This document shows positions 58,601-64,000 of a DNA stretch of 64,000 bases, piece by piece (within the stretch, counting starts at the first letter, position 1; every line of letters begins with the position of its first letter). This DNA comes from Dermatophagoides farinae (Eukaryota; Arthropoda; Arachnida; Sarcoptiformes; Pyroglyphidae), in assembly GCF_024713945.1 (NCBI RefSeq), contig NW_027461518.1:62001-126000 (forward strand), written 5' to 3'. Under the pieces are notes generated by a model, which saw nothing but the letters and a program-made list of their open reading frames with translations, was not told the DNA's origin and ran no database searches. The position numbers and the translations under genes are program-made.

Positions 58601-60444
58601 CCTCTATTGCTTTTTTAAAGGATGAAGATGAGACATTTTTGAACCTTGGTAAGCTGGCCGAATTAAAAAAAACCACCTCGGGTGAATCAAATGACGCTAA
58701 GACCAAAAATTTCGTTTGCCAAAGTGCAAACAAACTTAGAAAGGCAAAGTCAAAGTTAGAATACGGTGAAGGCTCAAAATTATTTTCTTCCAAAAGTGAG
58801 TTTGACGATCAAGCCAAAATTGTTTCTACTGAAAATAAAAAAATCAGGTACATGTCTTCAAATGATTTTTTGCAAATTTTAGCGAACATTCCCGAGAATA
58901 TTTTGGTAAATGCTCCAATAAATGGCAAAATTCAGCAGCACAAGCTGAAGAAAGAAGAAATAAATTACCTGATAAACGTGTATACAAGTTATTTTAATAG
59001 TTCTTCTCGTGAGAAAAATAAAAGTTCGTCTCACTTATTCTCGTCCGTATTGTGTAAAACTAATTCTAAAGAGACACTTAAACAGAAGATTAGTATGATT
59101 ATGGATCAACAAGATTCTGAAATAAACACTCCTGATTCTTTGTCTTCCAAAAGTAATACCACGGGTAGTTTCGAGCAAATTAACAACGTTGTCGAGCAGT
59201 ATACCTCGATATCAATTACAATTAACGGCGACAGTTTGTCTGCCATTCTGTCTGACGAAGAAACGACTAAATTTTTTTTTGGGTTGGCCTATCTAGCCAA
59301 ATCAGTCATAGCTTGTCGTCTCACGCCGATTCAAAAAGCCAAATTAATCGAGAAGTGTAAAAAGTATTGTCCGGAACCAAATTTAACGAGTTTAGCGGTG
59401 GGAGACGGTGCAAACGATGCAAGTATGATTGTTCAGGCAGATGTTGGAGTGGGAATACAGTCGTTAGATGGTTCTCAGGCGGCTAGAATTAGCGATGTTT
59501 CGATACCAAATTTCTGCTATCTGAGAAAACTCTTACTTTATTATGGACATCAATTTCATCGCAAAAATATTGATCTAACCTACTTGAGCTTTTTCAAAAG
59601 TTTCATTTTCGCTTTTGCTAACTTCTATCTTAGCATAGCAACGGGAGCATCTGGATCGAGCGTGTACCATCCGTTGTTAAATCAATTTTACAATGTGACT
59701 TTTACTCCTTGGATTCTTTTAGCAATAGCGCTATACGACAAACCGTTTCCGGCTTATTTGTTTGTAAAATGTGCATCACTCTACCCAATTAATAATAGTC
59801 AAAAAAAGTCAAAGTACTTGTCTTTTAGAAGGTATAAAGTTTACACATTCGTCAGTTTCTTCATTTCGTTCTTGGTCTTCATTTTATTATACAAGTTGGG
59901 TTCATCAACAGGGTTGACTTATTCATCGTCAATAAACTCAACATGGTTGAGTTTGGGTATCGAGGCGCTTTTAGTTACGATTATGATTGCGAACATTATT
60001 CCGATTCCCTTCACGCACGGAATTAACTATTTAATCGTGGAAGCTTGGATACTTAATATAGGATCTTTCGTCTTAGGCTGTTACGCCACTTCCTTTTTGA
60101 AGGGACTAGACTTTAGTTATTCCATACTATTTACCTCAGTGTACGCGCAAACTGGATTTTTAATTGTAGTGATTTACTTTCTGATGACATTTATAACTTG
60201 GAAATACTCAATAATTTTCAACCCTAGCCCAGGTACAGTCATCAGAGAAAGAGTCAAAAAAGGCGTTTTCGATGTTGTTTTGATGAATTCGAATCAAAAC
60301 GAGGCCATAGTAGTTGTGCCGCGTAAATCACAAAACTACAACAGTTTTGCGTACAGTGCCAACTACTCAAAACTTTTGTTTTTTAGAAATCAAATAAATA
60401 AATCAAACCCTACTATTATGCAAAAGGCTAGATCTATTAATTAG
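55612..60444 (+). CDS. very large P4-type phospholipid-transporting ATPase
   Basis: Aminophospholipid flippase. 1610 residues, well above the usual 1100-1300. Motifs: membrane entry EEIKRHRMDKIENQ, actuator-loop NTVQLDGESNIKVK, phosphorylation site IFSDKTGTLTKNIM near residue 558, TKGADSAIL, WVLTGDKVDTALAIA, and GDGANDASMI near 1264. The phosphorylation site and GDGAND are some 700 residues apart, about 320 more than in the other flippase of this window; the excess sits in the N/P region, mainly about 1000-1200 in polar low-complexity sequence (KKTTSGESNDAKTKN; KSKLEYGEGSKLFSSKSEF). A further insert lies after the actuator loop (about 310-390). C-terminal membrane helices are present. Start ATG 55612. 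Unlike the Neo1-type neighbour it would be expected to need a Cdc50 partner. Confidence 0.93.
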   Translation: MNFLETDLSDRKASLNNVGSIQDESLDVETITMPCVHVNNNLIRSSEGFDFIINENEEFNSSSVCTFNPEMVNYLNNCQKREDEEAHNMLEEEVRNPDYLLIYALHNVQPYTVGNVQAKLHSWNNKITTAKFKYWNMFFILILLSLKTELNVIFLFFNFIQLFPILQQTNYQVLNFIPLMFVVLLSVIREAWEEIKRHRMDKIENQKLIYKLCSNRREWMLIENWKLKPGDIICLHQDQEVPADIVLLISSEPSNAVYINTVQLDGESNIKVKSCIPDFSNNLIANYDIRCVYSVVSSVISSFRARISITPLVDNNSSAQKNGVDVLDNNGFLQIRSSNADIVYNTKNSRAKRWYKPIQYIKDRRSNKKKFNGEPYLEWAKKAVKSYRVDFNNFIPRGTKIVATEKAIGLVVYTGNKTKIFQNTYKARYKKSLLILLIGKCIRFSIVLEILLCTLAASMYVYFIISTFTHAWYLNTGSLIELRNSYTGYAVAFGYSFLRHLVSLSTMTPISIVVEIEILRACQHRHLKNDEEMKDIEIKNLSIVEYLGNITHIFSDKTGTLTKNIMQLQGIVLDDFFYVNDPRFDSTSELDQLFSSVKDNRFSDNAFPENNKTDGRESFTSLKYLLNLERKFYILQQKSAFHSQINVEKIRTNPNVYVNFDASYIRALYMKNKINKEVFKRFLMILALCHTLLPKKKNNFIRTEEPVNINPKKFGIQIGFAKAEYTNEIDHDASSADELAIIAAAKHFGIEFIDRPNLNTIEICILCKNLLPVFLDYEQLDYVQSKEAEYNDFTIFPTLLFPVIEILEFDSFRKCMSVITVDNQMNTVLLTKGADSAILSNLTEKSSHQKKAKAKKYLSDLASRGLRTLVLAYRIISSEELNQFQKKLMEAKFSNGVEDHIQSIYSSLEKSLEYVGCTGIDDKLHDDVPEVIQSFQNAGIKFWVLTGDKVDTALAIARSSSIIKPTTNNIMLVDSSLDELRKTMEETMAFIIAGQLASIAFLKDEDETFLNLGKLAELKKTTSGESNDAKTKNFVCQSANKLRKAKSKLEYGEGSKLFSSKSEFDDQAKIVSTENKKIRYMSSNDFLQILANIPENILVNAPINGKIQQHKLKKEEINYLINVYTSYFNSSSREKNKSSSHLFSSVLCKTNSKETLKQKISMIMDQQDSEINTPDSLSSKSNTTGSFEQINNVVEQYTSISITINGDSLSAILSDEETTKFFFGLAYLAKSVIACRLTPIQKAKLIEKCKKYCPEPNLTSLAVGDGANDASMIVQADVGVGIQSLDGSQAARISDVSIPNFCYLRKLLLYYGHQFHRKNIDLTYLSFFKSFIFAFANFYLSIATGASGSSVYHPLLNQFYNVTFTPWILLAIALYDKPFPAYLFVKCASLYPINNSQKKSKYLSFRRYKVYTFVSFFISFLVFILLYKLGSSTGLTYSSSINSTWLSLGIEALLVTIMIANIIPIPFTHGINYLIVEAWILNIGSFVLGCYATSFLKGLDFSYSILFTSVYAQTGFLIVVIYFLMTFITWKYSIIFNPSPGTVIRERVKKGVFDVVLMNSNQNEAIVVVPRKSQNYNSFAYSANYSKLLFFRNQINKSNPTIMQKARSIN

Positions 60445-60590
60445 TTGGTTTATTGATAGTTTATGGAGACGTTGTGACCGTTTGTGTAAGTCGAATTCGA
60501 GTAAAGGAGATTTGGGCTCTGACCCTAAAATATTAAATTAGTTTTTTGTGTGCTTAGAACGAATTATTCATTAATTAAGACATGTAATTC

Positions 60591-63500
60591 ATGGTGATAA
60601 AATTTATATATATAGAATTATCAGGTTATAAATCGTATAAAAACAGAACAAGGTTTGACTGGTCTGAGTTTATCAACTTGGTAACGGGCACAAATGGCAC
60701 GGGGAAGTCAACACTGATAAATGCAATATCTTTATTCATAAATGAATCTGAAAAAGAGTTCTCAGCTCAAAATGTTTTGCATCGAGGTAGTGAGTTGCCG
60801 GTTTCTAGCGGTTATGTGGAAGTTTGTTTCGAATTTAACCAGAATTCATCAAGAGATAGCATTTCTCGTGTCGTTTTGAAGAGATATTTTACATTGTTGG
60901 AAACCCAGAGCGAAAAATTTTACGAAAATAACGTAGAGATAACCCGTGCATCATTTGAGAAGATTTGTAAAAAGCTACGGAACCATATAGTAATCATAAA
61001 GCAAAACATGGCTACTAAGTTTCCCAACTGGTCAACGTCGTATTTAAAATTGTTTTCGTTCCCTTGTACTTTGACGTATAATTTGACGACAGAAGTCAAT
61101 AACTCGTTGAAAAGTTTAAAACATATAACTCAGTTGGTCGAGAGTTCTTTTGCGAACTTAAAAAAAAACATCTATGCTCCATTGATGCTACTAGTTAGCG
61201 AAAATAACTTGTGTAGAGTCGATGAGATTCAAATACTGGATTGTTCAAAAAAATTTATGAAACTAATTGAATTAGCGGTTGAAAAAAAAAATCACTCAGT
61301 TTTAAACAATAGACTTATCTCCTTAAAAGTGGAATATGATAAAATAACTTTGCTTAACGAGGAAAAAACTCCGACGCCTTCTGATAAACTAGTTATACAT
61401 TTAGATAGTCAAGAACTAACAGCTGGGGTCAATAAGATCAAGCAACAGATAAAAGAACTGAACACCATTAATGAAGCGATTGAAAGCGAGTTAAAAAAAA
61501 TTCAAAAGAAAAATTCTGAAATAACTCGAAAACTAAACAGACCAGAGCTGAACGAGTATGGCAGGCTGAAACGAAAATTCGAAATATTGATCGACGAAAA
61601 AAAAAAATTACAAAAATCACTGGAAGGTAAAAAAACAAACTTTTTAAACGATTGTAATCGAGATGATTGCAATAATAACTCGACCGCGTCTAAGATCTGC
61701 ACGGGAAAATTAAATATTCGAATCAAAAGAAAATTTGAAAATTTGTCTAAATTTAATTTAGAAAGAACAAAAAACTTTGAAAAAACTAATTGCGTAAATG
61801 CTTACCTTTCTTCTGTGGGGTATAACTATCACAAGTTTACTGAGAATGTTTTTGCTACACTTTGCCCTGAAGTTTCCCTTATTCAACTAAAGACGTTGAA
61901 TTATTCAGCGATAATAACAAATGAAAAATTTGTTGGTCCGTTGTTTTGGCACATTAACTGTGAAAAAATGTACGAGCAAGCTATAATTTCTGCATTAAAC
62001 AACTACTTTCTAGCTTTTGTTGTAAGAAAGAAATCTAACGTTTCTGAAGTATTGAATTGTCGAACTGAGAATAGTTTGCTTAAATACACGAATGTATTGT
62101 GCTTAGAATCGTATTTGGCTACAGTTGTTTGTGCAGAGGTAAAGTTTCAACAAGATTTACATTTCATTTCTACTAATATCAGTAACAACTGTTTCTCTTT
62201 AAGCTCAGTTATAAGTAATTCTGTTGACGAAAGCATTAACATTGTTTTGAGAGATTTAGTCAAAAATTATATTTTTGTTCCTTCACTTGAAGTGGCCTAT
62301 GAAATCGTTTCCCAGTTCGACTGGTATAGCTGTGTTATAGAGGATGGCACGATTCTCGATCGAAATTGTGTTTTGAGACCCTTCAATGATTTTAAAAAAC
62401 ACAACTTGAAAAAATTCAAGGTTTGGCAAGCATTGAAAAATTGTTTCAAGCTAAATTTACCAATGTTGAACAATGAACTAGTGTCTGATAATGAAACGCA
62501 ATTAGACGAGGCACTTCAGAAAACTTCAAAAAGTATAACAAGTGAGATCAGGTCTGACTTGAGCTTTTCACGTTCGACTGATGAAATGAGTCTCAATGAA
62601 AAAATTTCTCTGCACAAAAAACTAGATAAACAAATCCGTAAATCAGAATTAGAGATACAACAGTGGAAAAAGTCCTACAGCAAGCTTTTAACTCATGAAG
62701 AAGATCAATTTTTGTTATTGAAAAATGTAAAACAAATGGACGAACTCAAAAACTATCAAGTAAAAATAAAAAAACTAAAGCATAAGTTCAGCGAAGAACT
62801 TGTTGCTCTCAATAAAAAAGACTTGAAGAAAAAGTCTGGCCCAGAATTGCAGGACTATAAAAACAACGTTGACAAAATATATTACTTAGAAAGACAAGCA
62901 AAGTTGCAAACAGAAATTCAGCAAATAGAAACTCAATGTATAATGTTTGACAAGTATTTCGCAAAACAAGTAAACATGCTTGAAAACGAATTGACTGACG
63001 AGTCTATAGAAAATATTAAACACGTTTTGGGGGAAAATGTCAGATTTACCATGAATGAAAAAACTAAACAAAACATACTAGATATTTTGTTTAGCTTAAC
63101 TATGACTCAATTAGTTGAGATTCGTCAGTTTTTGAAAAACAAAATATTTTCAATTAGCAACAGCACCAGCGTGAGCAGCACTCAATTGAAATCTAACGAA
63201 AGTCACATAAAAAAATTGTATGCGGAGTTTGATGTGCTTAGTAAACAGTTAATGCGGGCTGCAGAAATTTTTAATAGCATTTTAGAAATCAACACCATGT
63301 TTGTAAAGTTTTATTGTGAACTCGCTCAGGATAAGTTCAACAAACTGATGCTGACTTTAGATTTGAACAATTACATTATAGATTTAAAAGTTGATGAGAA
63401 TGGGCAGGTGTCAGAGCTTGCGCTACTTGACAACAAACAAAACATTTCCGCTGTCAGCACCCTAAGTGCTGGGCAGCGGACGCTTTTAGGGCTGTGCTTT

Positions 63501-63758
63501 ATAATAGCGAACTATATTCATGCTGTTTGCGTTTTCATATTTGATGAAGCTGATTCAGCACTGGACTATACAAACAAAGCTATTTTTACTGAGTTCCTTA
63601 CAAAGCTGAAGTGCCAAGTTATCACAACCAGTTTGTGTGACACGATGAAAAATGACGTAAGTTGCCACTACCACTTAAACGTTATTAATAAAAGTTCAAC
63701 CGGCACTTTAATGAGCAAGGACAAATTGTTGCCAAATAGCATCAATTATTTGAATTAA
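60591..63758 (+). CDS. SMC-family ATPase, probably SMC3 (cohesin)
   Basis: Chromosome-structuring ATPase. 1055 residues, shorter than a typical SMC (about 1200). Walker A GTNGTGKSTLINAISLF at about 33-49; LHRGSELPVSSGYVEVCFEF fits the SMC3 LLHEG...VEIIFD pattern. Two coiled-coil arms (about 240-370 and 690-890) flank a hinge-like middle that lacks the conserved GG patch. The signature motif reads TLSAGQRTLLGLC (usual LSGGQ), and Walker B is VFIFDEADSALDYTN (usual DExDAALD). The final QVITTSL matches SMC3 (QFITTTF) better than SMC1/2/4. SMC membership is certain; SMC3 is the best guess, as SMC2 remains possible. ATG 60591. Confidence 0.85.
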   Translation: MVIKFIYIELSGYKSYKNRTRFDWSEFINLVTGTNGTGKSTLINAISLFINESEKEFSAQNVLHRGSELPVSSGYVEVCFEFNQNSSRDSISRVVLKRYFTLLETQSEKFYENNVEITRASFEKICKKLRNHIVIIKQNMATKFPNWSTSYLKLFSFPCTLTYNLTTEVNNSLKSLKHITQLVESSFANLKKNIYAPLMLLVSENNLCRVDEIQILDCSKKFMKLIELAVEKKNHSVLNNRLISLKVEYDKITLLNEEKTPTPSDKLVIHLDSQELTAGVNKIKQQIKELNTINEAIESELKKIQKKNSEITRKLNRPELNEYGRLKRKFEILIDEKKKLQKSLEGKKTNFLNDCNRDDCNNNSTASKICTGKLNIRIKRKFENLSKFNLERTKNFEKTNCVNAYLSSVGYNYHKFTENVFATLCPEVSLIQLKTLNYSAIITNEKFVGPLFWHINCEKMYEQAIISALNNYFLAFVVRKKSNVSEVLNCRTENSLLKYTNVLCLESYLATVVCAEVKFQQDLHFISTNISNNCFSLSSVISNSVDESINIVLRDLVKNYIFVPSLEVAYEIVSQFDWYSCVIEDGTILDRNCVLRPFNDFKKHNLKKFKVWQALKNCFKLNLPMLNNELVSDNETQLDEALQKTSKSITSEIRSDLSFSRSTDEMSLNEKISLHKKLDKQIRKSELEIQQWKKSYSKLLTHEEDQFLLLKNVKQMDELKNYQVKIKKLKHKFSEELVALNKKDLKKKSGPELQDYKNNVDKIYYLERQAKLQTEIQQIETQCIMFDKYFAKQVNMLENELTDESIENIKHVLGENVRFTMNEKTKQNILDILFSLTMTQLVEIRQFLKNKIFSISNSTSVSSTQLKSNESHIKKLYAEFDVLSKQLMRAAEIFNSILEINTMFVKFYCELAQDKFNKLMLTLDLNNYIIDLKVDENGQVSELALLDNKQNISAVSTLSAGQRTLLGLCFIIANYIHAVCVFIFDEADSALDYTNKAIFTEFLTKLKCQVITTSLCDTMKNDVSCHYHLNVINKSSTGTLMSKDKLLPNSINYLN

Positions 63759-63799
63759 ATTTTTATATTTGTCTGAATTTTAAGGATTCAACGTTCTAA

Positions 63800-64000
63800 A
63801 TGAATGAAGATTTCAGCAATTTTACAGACAACGAAGGCAGGGTTTATGTATACAACGAGGAGTTAGACGAAAATCGTAAGTCCGATACATTTGACGTTTT
63901 GCAGAAACTTACTACACGACTTATGTGGATACACAGCAAAAAGTAAATACTGAAGCCATATATAATTTGAGTTTTGATCGCGTTCTACTTTCGTCGTCAA
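63800..64000 (+). CDS. 5' part of a spliced hypothetical gene (runs off the window)
   Basis: Exon 1 63800-63875, a 29-nt intron (GTAAGT...GCAG, 63876-63904), then an exon open to the window edge. The join reads NEEDFSNF-like start (MNEDFSNFTDNEGRVYVYNE), then DENQTYYTTYVDTQQKVNT and AIYNLSFDRVLLSSS. Without splicing the frame stops shortly after the donor. The intron matches the others in length and ends. About 57 residues are visible; function not recognised. Confidence 0.6.

Noticed and set aside
1-64000. tRNA, snRNA, rRNA, CRISPR, IS or transposon signals.
   Set aside because: I looked for T-arm/anticodon patterns, snRNA 5' ends, direct repeats and transposase motifs on both strands and recognised none; a covariance-model scan could still find divergent RNAs.

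Overview
This is a eukaryotic nuclear contig: AT-rich, gene-dense, and very probably from an apicomplexan or a close apicomplexan relative. The strongest lineage markers are an alveolin (inner membrane complex protein, 7772-9649), two CPW-WPC cysteine-rich proteins (20082-20763 and 36087-38429) and a secreted multi-EGF protein (13481-15055). The housekeeping genes are all eukaryotic: eL27, Sec61 alpha, SF1, SF3A2, RNA polymerase III subunit RPC8, RFC, an SMC protein, PLAA/Doa1 and TBCCD1. The species cannot be named. Two traits argue against the well-studied coccidia and haemosporidia: introns of only about 27-37 nt, and a class II (E. coli type) fructose-bisphosphate aldolase where apicomplexans normally have class I. 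Retention of TBCCD1 hints at a centriole or flagellum. A gregarine-like, nephromycid-like or other little-sampled lineage is a guess only.

Layout. 1-7.5 kb: partial acidic protein, aldolase, N-myristoyltransferase, a 4-TM protein and a Neo1/ATP9-type P4-ATPase. 7.7-15.6 kb: alveolin, alanyl-tRNA synthetase, an RRM protein, the EGF protein and eL27. 16.5-25.8 kb: HECT ligase, Qa-SNARE, CPW-WPC protein, GSK3 kinase, a helicase-C-only protein, a G3BP-like protein and a coiled-coil protein. 25.9-34.2 kb: mitochondrial-type Hsp70, Sec61 alpha, SF3A2, an RNase P Rpp21-like protein, a Kri1-like protein and unknowns. 34.3-47 kb: small unknowns, the large CPW-WPC protein, RFC2/Rfc4-type clamp loader subunit, PLAA/Doa1, and a possible seipin. 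47-55.4 kb: TBCCD1, SF1, RPC8, an unrecognised protein, a hexokinase homologue with lost motifs, and uracil-DNA glycosylase. 55.6-64 kb: a very large P4-ATPase, an SMC3-like ATPase and the 5' part of an unknown spliced gene.

I reconstructed 15 well-supported introns by joining reading frames at GT...AG sites. Thirteen are 27-37 nt (median of all 15 is 30), eleven begin GTAAGT, and thirteen end TAG. Several lie within 70 nt of a start codon or 50 nt of a stop codon, so single-ORF reading truncates proteins: RPC8, RFC and the first CPW-WPC protein regain their conserved C-termini only after splicing. Convergent genes are packed to the limit: of 13 convergent pairs, one abuts with no spacer and five overlap, three of them by a shared four-base stop (CTAA or TTAG).

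No tRNA, rRNA, CRISPR array, transposon or long repeat was recognised. The most interesting single observations are the degenerate hexokinase, the isolated degenerate helicase-C protein, the class II aldolase, the tiny introns with terminal micro-exons, and the shared-stop convergent gene pairs.
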